Positions 8,901 to 19,520 of a stretch of 64,000 bases of DNA are shown here, in pieces. This DNA comes from Amblyornis subalaris (taxonomy: Eukaryota > Chordata > Aves > Passeriformes > Ptilonorhynchidae). The notes beneath the pieces were generated by a model. It searched no databases, had not been told where the DNA came from, and saw only the letters and a program-made list of their open reading frames with translations. The stretch covers positions 2,052,537 to 2,116,536 of the forward strand of contig JACAXG010000071.1 in the NCBI GenBank assembly GCA_018881555.1, read 5' to 3'. How positions within the stretch are numbered: the stretch's first letter is position 1; every line of letters begins with the position of its first letter. A program made the position numbers and the translations under genes.

Positions 8901-10854
8901 CAGAGACCTCCGCCGTGGGCTAGGAGGGGCTGGGGGCTCTTTGTGCGTGGCTGCCGTGACAGGAGCAGGATTTGGGGGCAGATAAAAGGCTTTGCAGGGA
9001 TGTGAGACACCGAGGAAGAGCTGAAAGAAACGTGGGCTTGGCTTTGCCCTCCCCAAACCCCACTGCTCCGTGTGGGGAGGGCTTGGGGGTTTCCTCGGAG
9101 GGCAGGGGTGATGGGCACCCTGGGGGGACATTGGAGAGGGATGTGACAGCCCCCCCGTGCCCCTCGGGCGAGCCTGCAATGCTTGGGCACGCTGGGAATG
9201 GTGTGAGCACCACCAGTGGGATCAGGGAGTTGGTGGGAAGGGAAAGGAAATCCACGTGGGGGCAGGGAACGCTGCCGTGATGGGATTTGACTTCGGAGCT
9301 TCACCTCCCCTGCTNTGAGCCACTGAAAAGCAAAGCACCTCCCTTTATCCCACCCTGCTGCTTCCCTTCGGCCCCACAGGGAGCAGANCCGGGGCATCAC
9401 CCGGCAAAACACCCCCCGGGGGGACCTGTCCCCTGCTCCAAGGTTTGCACATCCAGCCCTGAGGGTTTATGTCAACAGCAGGCNCCAGGGAATGGTGCTG
9501 CGGGGAACAAAGCTGTCCCACGTGCCCGTTTTCCCAAAGCAAGGGGCAGAGATGGCCTTGGAGCAGCGCTCCTGCATGTGGAATGTCTCACAGGGGAATA
9601 TCTAACTGGTCTGTGCTTGGCAACATCAGGGAGTGCTCNGGGGTACCCAGGGAAAGGTTGGGAATGGCCCCGTGTGAGGCTCAGAGAGCCACGAGGGTGG
9701 AGCCAGGGAAGGAAGGCCTGGGCAAGGAGCAGCTCGTGCTCACCGTGAGGAACAGTGGCGATTTTATAGATCATTGATGGATATTTCGTATTTAAAGACT
9801 GGAAAAGGAGGATGTAAATAGTTACGAGCCCAAATTTCCCACCCCGTGCTGAGCAGAGCTGGACACGGAGCAGAAGGTAAAGGGAGAGAGGCCGGGAGAT
9901 GGATCTGGGGGAATTCACCCCTTTCCTGAGCACGTCCCCACGTGGAGCCGTGAGTAGAGCTGAACATTTCGGTTCAGTTTCGAGGGAAAAGAGTGGTCCA
10001 AATCAGTTCTCCGGGCGATGGTGGGGGGGTGAGGGGTGCTTTGCTTCGATTTTACTGCGAGATGTTGGGGTGGAGCTCCAGCAAACACCTCTCAGAGCTT
10101 TGCAGAGGACAGATCTTCCNGTGCAAGGTCTCCTCGGCCTTGTCTTATTTTCCACAGGCTAAACCACGGGTTGGAAGGTGGTGGAATCTTATCCATAGAT
10201 TTCCAAGGAGCTGGGTTCAGCACCCCATCACACTGAGCTGAAAAAGAATGATCCAAATCTGTGTTTAACGGCTGAAAATCCAGAGCCCGGGATGTCACTG
10301 GTGGCATGGGGATCTCCCAGGTGGAGCTGAACCCCCCAAAGACCCCAGCACCTCCCTCCAGTCTGGTTGTGTTGGTGAAATGCTCTGCTGGCTCAACACC
10401 AATCCCCCAGTTCTCCCGTTTTCCCCAAATCCTGGTGGGTGCCTGTTCGGATCTCACCTGTGCAGAGCCAATAAAGTCTCCATGGTCTCTCAGACCACTA
10501 AAAATGACTCCTTAAATCACCATCAGGGATGAGCCAGCCCAACCCAGCACTCGTTTTACTCCCCACCATCCCAACAGCAGCTCCCAAGTCACCAGCAGAG
10601 CGTCCAGCTCCTTCGGTTTTCCTGGGAATATCCACACCTGATCCAGTCTCGCGGATCACCTTCCGTTTGTGAAGTGAGGAGCCATTCCTGTGACCATTTC
10701 CCTTGGGTATTGCTCCCCTGGGAGGGCTCCATTTAAACCAGCACCTCTGTGCACCCTCAGCAGAGAATTAACGCCCTGGGTGGATTTGTTCTGCTTCCCA
10801 CTTCCCACGGGGGTTCCCTACATCCCCGTGTAAAGGGAAGCCAGGTTTCACCTC
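8901..10854. other. Unique sequence, little structure
   Basis: No exon or repeat family recognised over about 1.95 kb. An AT-rich string at 9753-9825 (TTTTATAGATCATTGATGG, TATTTCGTATTTAAAGACTGG) could be a small conserved element; the remainder is GC-rich with scattered Ns. Confidence 0.35.
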
Positions 10855-11275
10855 AGCCGGATCATTACAATTTCTGACTTCTCTTTCTTGATCTTTTTTA
10901 TTTTTTTTGCCTCCCCCTAGATATATTAGGCCTTGGGAAAAAGAATAAAAAATGCAGCCTTTGGTTGCTGCCTGTATTTTCCAGACACAGTGCCCTGACA
11001 TTGAGAGCAAACAGTTATTAAATAAACGCATTGTTAGGCATGCTTTTAGTCCTGACACCTCTGGTAAATCTGCATTTATTATTTAGTGAATTAAGTGGTT
11101 TTAAATCAAGTTATAATCGGTGGGTGCCCTTGTGCTCGGTATTTTATATCCTCCCGTGCATGCTTTGTTTGCAATTTCTGTACAATTTCTTTAGGTGCAT
11201 TATATATTTTCTTTGGAATAGCATCACACGCCGCTCGTTCGGATCCCCAGCTTCCCAGGAATGCTCCTGCCATTA
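10855..11275. promoter_or_regulatory. Long AT-rich candidate enhancer
   Basis: A 420-bp AT-rich island with a clear left edge at GGATCATTACAATTTCTG and a right edge near CGTTCGGATCC. It includes CAGTTATTAAATAAACGCATT, TGCATTTATTATTTAGTG, AATTAAGTGG and CAAGTTATAATCGG (homeodomain/HOX-like cores). It has no N and no repeat signature, and no reading frame of useful length runs through the AT-rich core. Confidence 0.45.
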
Positions 11276-12655
11276 ACAGTTTGATGCCCAGCCCTGTCCC
11301 CTGTCCCCTGTTCCATGGGAAGACCCCTGTCCCCTCCTGTCCAGGTCTATCCNGGGGAAAGAGACCTTTGTAAAATCACCTTTATTGCTGAATTTCACCC
11401 ACAGCTGCCCAGTTTGTGGGCTCAAAAGTCTTCCCTGCAGGAGACAGATGATGTCCAGCCCTCGGGATGCTCGTGGACCCCAGGGCTGGTGATCCAAAGG
11501 TTCACCTGGGGTGGTGCCACCTGGCATGGGCAAGGACCAGCCTGACCTCAGCAGCCCTTTGGGTCTCTCAGGCTGCTTTTCTCCTGGAAGGGTGCTGGGG
11601 AGCAGCAGCTGAGTGAGAACGAGGTCCCTTGGAGCTCAGGTCGGTGTTCTGGTCACCTCAGCAGCACCACAAGGGCCATTTGTCACCTGCCCCTGGGTGT
11701 GAGGTGCCTCCTGCCACACACGAGGCTGCGATTCCTTGGGCTGGGGGTTGTTGGGTCTCCCTCGTGCCCAGCAGCGAGGGGGCCTCTCAAGGCAGGGGAC
11801 ACCCTCGCTGAAGGGCTCTGTCACCCCAAACCCACCCCTCACCAGCTCCCCCCAGCGCAGGGCAGCCGGGGAAGGTGCTGCCCCGTGGCCCTGAGAAAGC
11901 CAAGTGTGGTCCAGGAGGAAAGAGCTCCCAGTTTGCTCCGTGCTCCCTCCATCCCAGCCACTCCCCAGGCTGCAGCAACTCCTCCTGTACCACCCCCGTG
12001 TCCTCCACCTCATCGCGGCGTGGTCATCTCCTCCTCTCCGTGGCGTGGTCATCCCCATCTGTCCATGGCGTCACCTGACTGGAAGGCAGAGCCTGGACAC
12101 GTCACTGCCCTCCGTGCCAAGGACCAGGAGTGAGAATCCTCTCCCACAGCTTTTGGTGCCTTTAGCGAGCTCCCAAAGCCTGGCCTAGCTGAGCCCAGCT
12201 TTACAAGCCCACCCACGAGGTGGCTTGACTGCTACGGTCACAGGTGAGCAGAGGAAAGGGCTTGCCCAAAACGCCCTGATTTTCCAGGGTGATTTCCAGG
12301 AAACCCTGCCCTCGCTCCCCTCCTGGGCCTTGCCATTGCCCAGGGGCTGTTCTTCCTCCCCCTGGCTGTTGTCCCCTCTGTCCCATGCCCTGGTCCCCTG
12401 CCCAACCCCACCTTCCTCANGGCCCTGGCGCCTGTGCCCACCCCCTGCCCCTCCTCATGCTGCCCTGGGGTTGCTGCATCCCATCCTCCCCCCACGACCT
12501 CCCTCCCTCCCTCCCCGGCCCCCTCTGCGCCTGTTTTCCCATTTATCTCCTCTGCCTGGTGAATATACATAAATATGAGCAACTGTGTCTGCGAGTGACC
12601 TTACCTGCCCTGACTAAATTCATGTAGTGTCTGTGAAGATAATTCTAAAGCCATA
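11276..12655. other. GC-rich unique sequence; weak element at 12535-12655
   Basis: Mostly C-rich sequence without features. A CGTGGTCATC motif recurs within 12019-12052. The last 120 bp (CCCATTTATCTCC, ATACATAAATATGAGC, GACTAAATTCATG, GATAATTCTAAAGCC) are AT-richer and may be part of a conserved element running into the A-tract. Confidence 0.35.
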
Positions 12656-12662
12656 AGAAGAT

Positions 12663-12734
12663 AATAAAAAAAGGAAAGATAAAAAAAAAAAAAAAAAAAA
12701 GAGAGAGAGAGAGAAAGGAAAAAAAAAAAAAGGG
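12663..12734. repeat. Poly-A / (GA)n / poly-A simple repeat
   Basis: An A-run of about twenty (12680-12700), then (GA)7, then a second A-run (12720-12731). No target-site duplication or upstream retroposon body is recognised. Confidence 0.95.
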
Positions 12735-12849
12735 GCAAGCGTTGTGGTTTGTATTCTCTTATCTAACCTTCTGCAGGCCCCGGGTGGGAGTGCAGTCCCT
12801 CGCTATTTAAAGGGATGCTGCAGTTGGGAACTGCACGAGGCGGCTGCAG

Positions 12850-12972
12850 GCAGGGAGAGGGATGGCACAGCCACGAGTGCCACCGGGGACAGGGAGAGGG
12901 ATGGCACAGCCACGGGTGCCACCGGGGACAGGGAGAGGGATGGCACAGCCACGGGTGCCACCGGGGACAGGG
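12850..12972. repeat. 39-bp minisatellite, about three units
   Basis: ATGGCACAGCCACGRGTGCC recurs at 12862, 12901 and 12940, an exact 39-bp period. Because 39 is a multiple of three, three frames repeat as 13-residue units (for example EGWHSHGCHRGQG), but nothing upstream or downstream supports a gene. Confidence 0.95.
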
Positions 12973-14070
12973 CAGGCCAGGCCCTTGTCCTCTCTGCAGT
13001 GCTCGGGGTGACCTCCTGGGTGGGGAGGGGAAATCCTACTGCTGGCAAAATCTCCTAAAAATATCAGCCTGGCCTGATCCTTCCCCCCTTGCCCTACTCA
13101 AATATAGGGGAATATCCCAGCTGGGAAATGCNTGCGGGCAGCAAATAGATGTGGGACCCCTGGATGAGCTGCTGTTGCAAAGACCGAGCTCGGGAGGAGA
13201 AAAACAAATCTCTGGGTGTGATTTTTGTGGGTTTTTTCATCTAAAAATCCCACAGCAGCTGAAGGCAGGAGAGGGCACTGATTGCAGGGACGGAGGGAAT
13301 TATCTCAGGCGTCATCGCAGCGGTGTCATCTCGGAGCAGAAGGGCTTGTCAGATAGACGGGAGCCAAAATGATCCGGGGAAGCAAAATACGGCAACGAGA
13401 GCCCGAGGAGATAAACCAGCAGGCCAGGGGGAGAAATCCTGAGATTCCCCCAGCTCCAGGAAATGCTGAAATCTCTGAAATCGCTTCCCCACGGCACTAG
13501 ACCTCTGCTGTCCGAGCCGTGCTGCAGCCACGTGCTGGGGCCTGGCTGGGCCCATCCCGCCCTCTCCTCGAAGGCTCAGATCCAACCCAACCCCAGCAAC
13601 CCCCAAATCCCTCGGAGCTTTGCCCAAAAGCTCTTTTTTCCCGCCTTGGCTTTGCACTGCTGGGATCTGGTAAGCCAAACCATCACGGAGCTGGGAATGA
13701 AAAGCTGTGGAAGAAACGGAAACAAGCCCTTAATGTGCAAAAGAAGGATGTGGTTAATGGGGTCACCAGCGCTCTGGGTCTTGGTCCAGCAGAGGGATTC
13801 CTGCAGGGAGCCAGGTGCTCTGCATCCANGATGGCTCAGGCCACGATGCCGAAGCATCCAGAGCTCCTTGGGCGATGACACTCCCTGGGTGAAGCTGCTC
13901 CTATGGTCTGATCCTGCTGCTGCAAACCCCAATTCCCAGTGGAAGAGGAGGTGTGGGGGCAAGAACTCCCCCTCCTCACCCCTCGCAGCCAGGGAGGCAG
14001 GCAGGACCCGAGGGAGAACGTCCTGCCTGTCCCTTCCTGATGGGAAGGGGACAGGGACGGCCATGGAGGG
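12973..14070. other. Unique sequence, one weak element
   Basis: No CR1, exon or CpG island recognised. A complex stretch at 13680-13785 (CATCACGGAGCTGGGAATG, CTTAATGTGCAAAAGAAGG) could be conserved. Two overlapping frames of over 220 codons on opposite strands have no domain and no codon periodicity that I can see. Confidence 0.35.
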
Positions 14071-14077
14071 TGAGATG

Positions 14078-14160
14078 AGGGACACCCACATGGGACACCC
14101 ACACGAGGGACACCACAGGGGTGACACCCACACGAGGGACACCACAGGAGGGACACTCAC
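14078..14160. repeat. Irregular GGGACACCCACA repeat
   Basis: Six tandem 12- to 16-bp units based on GGGACACCMCA(CACGA) with variable spacing, a young, imperfect minisatellite. Confidence 0.85.
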
Positions 14161-14179
14161 CCCCCCCCTCGCCGCCCAC

Positions 14180-14425
14180 CCCCCGGACACGGCGCGGGCT
14201 TTGTGCCGCCTTTGTGCGGCGGCTGCGGCGCGGTGCGGCCACAAAGGCGGAGGTGAAAGGGGTTAATTCGGGGGACAGAGGTAGGATGTGAAGATGCAGG
14301 GCGGGACAATGGGCCGCCGTCCCCTTTTGTCAGCGCGGCCATTGTGCCGCGTGTGAAAAATGAAATCTGCTTCGTTCTCCTCCCAGATGCGAGCGGGCGC
14401 CTCTATTTAGAAGCCATCAAAAAAA
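14180..14425. promoter_or_regulatory. CpG-rich block with inverted SOX motifs
   Basis: CpG-rich 14180-14240 grades into complex sequence containing GGTTAATTCG, ACAATGG (14306-14312), CCTTTTGTC and CCATTGT (14339-14345). The two SOX-consensus sites are in opposite orientation, 26 bp apart. Then follows a TGAAAAATGAAATCTGC and CTCTATTTAGAAGCCATC stretch. Candidate enhancer or orphan CpG island. Confidence 0.4.
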
Positions 14426-14454
14426 GCAATCCAAGTGCTCCGGAGGGGGAAAGC

Positions 14455-14467
14455 GGGGGGGGGGGGG
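14455..14467. repeat. Poly-G run (13)
   Basis: Thirteen consecutive Gs, with a further CAGGGGGGTGCGGG a few bases downstream. Confidence 0.95.
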
Positions 14468-14924
14468 ACCCAGGGGGGTGCGGGCCTGCCAGACACGGGT
14501 GTCCCCCACCCCACAACCGCCTTTATTTATTTATTTAGCCGGCGTTTAGCGTTTATTTGGATTTAACCCCCTCCCCGCCTCCGGCGCTCGAGTGGCTGGA
14601 ACAACGCTCGGAGTCAGCAGGGAGAGGTTTTGGGCAGCAGCAGGGGTTGGGATGAGGTGCTGGCAGGAGCGGGGCAAAAATGCCGGGATGAGCCCAGCTC
14701 CCGGCTCTCCGTGCCCATCCCACGGCCTTCGCTCTGGAGGTCCCACCTTGACCCCTGGCACATCCCTCTGTCCCCCTCCGTTTTCGCAGGAAGGATGGGC
14801 AGCTCCAGTTAATCGATAANTCCCCTTCATCCTTGCAGAAGCAGATGAAAGTGGAAGGAAACCCAGCCCCGCTGCTCTCCCCCCTCCTACCTCTCCCCAG
14901 ACCAATCCCTGGGTTTGCTACNAA

Positions 14925-15160
14925 CGTGAGAAATTTTCACCTCCAGAGAAGGTGTGAAACTTGGCAGTTTTGTTCCCTCCAAAGGGAATTACAGTCCTTG
15001 CAGAACGCAAACAAACAAACAAATGCAAATTAACCGGGAAAAGCAGAGGGGTTTTTTTTCAATACACGTTTTAACCTTTGCCTCAAATTAACAAATCCAG
15101 CTGGAAACTCTCGAGTTTTATTTTTTCTCATCCAAGTACACAGCTGGCTGTCCCTTGAGA
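14925..15160. promoter_or_regulatory. Candidate conserved element with POU octamer
   Basis: Contains a near-palindrome GTGAGAAATTTTCAC (14926-14940), (ACAA)n at 15007-15022 running into a perfect octamer ATGCAAAT (15023-15030) and TTAACC, then CAAATTAACAAATCCAG. Function is inferred from motifs. Confidence 0.35.
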
Positions 15161-16289
15161 TGCCGGCGTGGGTGAGAGTCACCTGGCAGCAGGGGGTGGA
15201 TTTGGGCGGTGGGCAGAGCAATCCCAATCTGCTCCAGGAACCCCCCCCAAAAAAACAGGGGGGAAGGTGGGCAGAGCACAGGCAANGCGAGGGATGCTTG
15301 AGAGGGGAGCTGGAGTCAGCATCCTCCTGCTGCTGGGAGCTCACTCCTGCTCAGTGCAGCCACCTGAGACCCAACAAACNCACNCCAGCAATATCAGGGG
15401 GTATCCTGNGCTGGGCAACACTTCCAGCTCTCTCCTGTGTCCCTCAGGCTCCCTTTTGGCTGGGCATGGCCACGTGTGGACAGGGCCGTGCTGGTCATCT
15501 CTGCTCGGCCACCCCNGCCAGCCCCACCCCTGGAGCAGTGTGGGACCTTCCCCAGCCCCCGGGCGATGAGGATCAGTCCCTGAAGGGAGGCTGGGCTGGA
15601 GTCAGCTCTGAGAGGAGCAGGTTTGGTGCCCAGGACACCTCCTGATNTCCTTCCAGGCTCAGTAGCCGAGGGACTGCACAGGGCGATGGGCAGGAGGGGA
15701 GGCTCTGTGGGGTGAGAGAATGCCCAGGGCTGATCCTGGGGGATCCTGTCCAGGGATCCTGGGGCAGAGCAGAGGACTCANCCGCTGCTGGGGCCGCTGG
15801 GCCTCTCAGCAGCTTCATTCCTGATCAGGGGGCACATATCCTGCTCCTCATCCCATCCCCAAACACCCCCCCACCCACAGACCCACTGCAGCCCCCACAG
15901 GCAGGGTTGGGGGGGGCAGGGTGACAAGAGGAGGTGACCCAGATCCAACTTTTCACAACCTCCTTCTCCCAGCGACAGCAGGTGGGATCGGGAGGAGGCA
16001 GGAGGGGGGGGCACAGGGCAGAACCATCCTCCCCTTCCTCTTTGTGCCAGAGCCGGGCAGATGGGTGTCCCTGCCAGCTCGGTGGCCACAGCCCCCTCCG
16101 AGCCCGGCCTCATCTGCCAGCCAATAACCCCGTGCTCCCCGCCACCCCGGCATTGTGTCCCCACACGTGTCCCAGCCTTCTGGCGGCCCCGGGCCGGCTC
16201 CGTCCCCTCGGCATCCCGGGAGAGGCGGCGGGCGGGACCCCGCGGCCCGGGGGAAGGCAGGATGGCAACTTGGCGGAGAGACCGTGGGT
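15161..16289. other. GC-rich unique sequence, N-rich
   Basis: No feature recognised. Ns are denser than average here (for example 15286, 15380-15410, 15516, 15647, 15781). Confidence 0.35.
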
Positions 16290-16525
16290 GTCAGATCACA
16301 TAAATCAAGCTCCGGAGCCTTCCTATTTAACACACTCTTCCCCTTCGAGTTGTCAGTGAAACCGTTAATTAATTAGCTAATCCCGCAATGAAGTGGATTC
16401 TAAATGGATCTCCCCTCCCTTCCCCCCATTTAGGTAATTACTGCTGAGGGAGCTTTTGTCAGAGTAATTTTCCAGCAGGGACAGCCCCGGCTGGCGGAGG
16501 GAGATGAATTTAAAGAGGGGGGGGG
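16290..16525. promoter_or_regulatory. Candidate conserved enhancer, homeodomain-rich
   Basis: AT-rich island with CACATAAATCAAGC, CTATTTAACAC, GTTAATTAATTAGCTAATCC (holding the 10-bp perfect palindrome ATTAGCTAAT at 16372-16381), GGTAATTACTGC and CAGAGTAATTTTCC. Ends in a G-run (about 16519-16528). No N, no repeat signature. Confidence 0.5.
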
Positions 16526-16806
16526 GGAAATAATAACGCAGAAGGGGGGGATGAAGGAGGACTCCTCCTGCAGGGCAGCGCACTTTGGAGTCACAGACCT
16601 CTCTCCTGGCCTCTCCCGGCCAAGGAGGAGACCAGCATGGATGTGTCCAGCACCCACATGTGGGAGACGGTGGGAAAAGATCCTCCCAGCCTGCTCCAGG
16701 ATGCTCCTACAGCGGGTGCCACGGCACCAGCTCCCTCCGCTCACACACGGGCTCCGTCTCCTCCCTGCCTCCCCCAGGACGTGGCCAGGCTCTGGACGGC
16801 AGCAGA

Positions 16807-16943
16807 GTGCTCCATCCAGGGCCATCGGATGGGGCTCGGAACAAGCTGATCCAGTGGGAGGTGTCCCTACCCACGGCAAGAGNGGTGAAACAAGACGAGC
16901 TTTAAGGNNCCTTCCAACCCGAACCATTCCATGGCTTTATGAC
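16807..16943 (+). mobile_element. CR1 LINE 3' end
   Basis: GGATGGGGCTCGGAACAAGC, TGATCCAGTGGGAGGTGTCC, a degenerate CCCACGGCAAG segment, GCTTTAAGGNNCCTTCCAAC and ACCATTCCATGGCTTTATGA follow the CR1 3' UTR in order. NN at 16908-16909 stands for the TC of the consensus. A 447-codon frame that begins upstream runs through this element, which argues against it being a gene. Confidence 0.9.
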
Positions 16944-18320
16944 CCCTGGAATGACGGTGGTAAAGCCACAGCAGCTTTCCCACAGCAGGTCACACCTGCC
17001 TGTCCCCCAGCACCTCCCAGCTACAGCTTAAGCGTGTCCCGTTCTGAAGAGCTTCCCGCAAGAAGCTGGGCAGGAGGAACGAAGGAAAAAACCCCAAAGC
17101 CTTCAAGGGGGTTTCTTTTCCAAGCCAAGCAAACGGTGGTGGGGTTTCCACGACCGAGCAGAGGAACCAGCCGGGAGGCCTCAGCCCAGCACCTGCTGGG
17201 GCATTTATTCCGGAGCCAAGGCACCACAACAGCACTGGCACACCAGGAGCAGCGCTCCTGCTTCATATCTCGCTCTTTCCATGCCCCCGCGCAGCTCCCG
17301 GCCCTTTTTTGTCCCTCACTGTGTCAAGCAAAGTTTCCGAGTGAAGACCTCCCTGGGGCGTTTCTATGTGCTGAGTTGAGGGAAAAAGGTGAGAGCCCCT
17401 TAAAATGGATACCAGGGCTTCCAGCGAGGGATCGCTCGTGGCCACGGAGCAGGGAAATCTGTTCGCCGAGGGGAGGTTGCTCTGATTTCACAGGTGCCTG
17501 CAGCTTGTCCGCAGGGCAAACATTCCCAGCTCTTCAAGAGGTTCCCCGAGCAGCCAGCCTTGCACCTGGCAGAGAGATTCACATTTTCCATCCTTTCCCA
17601 CATACTAATTTCCCCCGGGACGCAGAGAGGCAACGGCTCCTTTTGGAAGCTCGCTGTATCCTACCAGGCTCCCAGAAAAACCCAATTACCGCCAAAAATG
17701 ACCTGAGAGAAGCACAGGTGGTGAAGGCAGAACTCCTCTTTCTGACTCTGGGAGTGCAGCGAATGGGGTGGTACGCCTGGAAATGTTTTAACACCCCATT
17801 TTCCCTATTTCTCCCCAAATATAGCTGGGGAAAACAGGGATGCAGCTCTGCAGCTTGTCATTGGTGCAGGACTTCCCACTCCTACCTCCTTTAATATGGT
17901 TTCCTCTCTCCCAGCTGCCTGCAAAGTCTGGCAGAGGCACCTCTTGGTCGTTTCTCCTGCCAGGGAATAGCCTAAACCTCAGCATTTCACGCTAAAAACA
18001 AATATGAAATTAAAAATAGCATCCCAGGACAGCCCTGAGAAACACTGGAGGCAGCCTGGGGACAGGACCTGCTCCGGGGTGTTGTGATCCAGCAGTGCTG
18101 AGGACCCCAGAGATGCNTGGGAGGAGGGCACCAGGCTCTGCTAAGACCATGGAAGATCTTTTATTAAGTTGTCATGGGAAATTCGGGGGTTTTTAGAGTT
18201 AAGGTCAGGACATCCGAGGGACTGAGCGGGAGCGGGTGGCGGCTCAGGTTTGGGGTGTAAACTCAAAAAACTAAAGCAAGGGCTTAACACCACACCCAAA
18301 GGGTGCTGTCCTGGGCAGCA
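16944..18320. other. Unique sequence, no supported feature
   Basis: Nothing recognisable beyond short AT-rich strings (17990-18018 and 18151-18175). No CR1 remnant seen. Confidence 0.35.
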
Positions 18321-18323
18321 GTA

Positions 18324-18418
18324 TGGATGGGATGGGATGGGATGGGATGGGATGGGATGGGATGGGATGGGATGGGATGGGATGGGATGGGATGGGATGG
18401 GATGGGATGGGATGGGAC
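18324..18418. repeat. (GGGAT)n pentanucleotide array
   Basis: About nineteen nearly perfect units of GGGAT on the plus strand, ending in a GGGACGG variant. Frames across it read WDGMG or PIPSH on either strand and are artefacts. The G-triplet spacing could support G-quadruplexes on the plus strand. Confidence 0.98.
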
Positions 18419-18589
18419 GGGGGGCACTGCTCTGATTCCTGATGTGAAACCAGCCCAGCTGTGCCCACGCCCCCCACCCAAAACCCTGCGGCTGGGCCGT
18501 GCCACCCCTTCACCAGCAGCGCCTGCAGAGAAGGGCCAGCAGGGGCGGGGTGCAAACCACCCCAGCCCGGTTGTCATCCATCCTTCAGC

Positions 18590-19030
18590 CCCGCTGCCAG
18601 AGGCTGCGGCCGGCTCTAATGTGCCTGTCCCCGCTCGCTCCCGCTGGAAGCGAGGGCAGTCAGCCGGAAAATTAAGACCCGGGCTTGAACCCGGAGGGGC
18701 ACGGAGAGGGACGGCCGGGCCAGCAGAGNGGCAGAGCCGAGTGGCATCGCCGCCGCGCCACCCCCGCTGTCCCCGCCTCCCTGCCCCGGTGCCACGCCGC
18801 CGTCNCCGGTGCCGGTGCCGGTGCGGGCGCTGCGGTCGCCTCCCGCCGGTGAAGCGGCTCCTGCCGCCGCTGCCGGGCAGCTGCCGCGGGCGGGGGTCCA
18901 AGGTCAGCTCCGCGTTTAATGGGCCCCCCGCGAGGACCTGCGCCGAAAGGCGGGCGGCAGAGCCGGCGAGCAGGGAGCATATGGCACCGCCTGGGCTCCG
19001 CGGCCGGTTCCAGGGACACGGGGATGCTTC
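18590..19030. promoter_or_regulatory. CpG island
   Basis: High CpG density from 18590, including (GCCGGT)n at about 18805-18822. An E-box-like CATATG occurs at 18979. No coding exon found; frames over it on both strands are Ala/Arg/Pro/Gly low complexity. Could be a promoter of an unannotated transcript or an orphan island. Confidence 0.6.
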
Positions 19031-19461
19031 CCCAAAGCCATCTCCTGCTCCAGCGGCGCAGCAGGGGCTGCCGTGGCCTTTAGCGCCCGTGTGGCCGTGG
19101 CCCGAGCGTGGGTGATGGACGCCTGGGTGCCCAGAGCGTGAGGTCCTGCCAGGGCAAAGGTCAGAACTGCTGCTCTCCAAACAGCCACGACCAACACCTC
19201 CCTGCAAAGCAACCCCGAATCCTGGCTCTGATCGGTGTCTCCCTGTGCTGAGCTAGACCCCGAGGCTGGGCAGGGGAANGGAAAGGTCTGTGCGCTGCTT
19301 TACAGGAGAAACCCAGTGAAAACACAGCACCGGGACCACCACGGTCCTCCAAGTCCCTTGTCCAAGCACGGCTGGAGCCAGGCAGCCCTGACACCTCACC
19401 GGTGCTGTGGGACTGATAAACACATTTCCACACCACAAACAGAATTTAATGACCATCTTGT

Positions 19462-19520
19462 TTAATGGTTGGACTCGGTGATCTTAGACGGCTTTTCCAA
19501 CCTTAAAGATCCTCTGATTC
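19462..19520 (+). mobile_element. CR1 LINE 3' terminal fragment
   Basis: TTAATGGTTGGACTCGGTGA, TCTTAGACGGCTTTTCCAAC and CTTAAAGATCCTCTGATTC match the last about 60 bp of a CR1 tail (consensus GGTTGGACTCGATGATCTTA then CTTTTCCAACC). Confidence 0.85.

Noticed and set aside
12815..13372. 185-codon frame with a 13-residue repeat (EGWHSHGCHRGQG)
   Set aside because: Product of the 39-bp minisatellite; no exon boundaries or homology.
16551..17894. Plus-strand 447-codon frame
   Set aside because: It runs straight through a CR1 3' end (16807-16943) and contains Ns; no domain and no splice structure.
18303..19207. Opposed frames of 270 and 307 residues with WDGMG or PIPSH repeats
   Set aside because: Translations of the GGGAT array and the adjoining CpG island.
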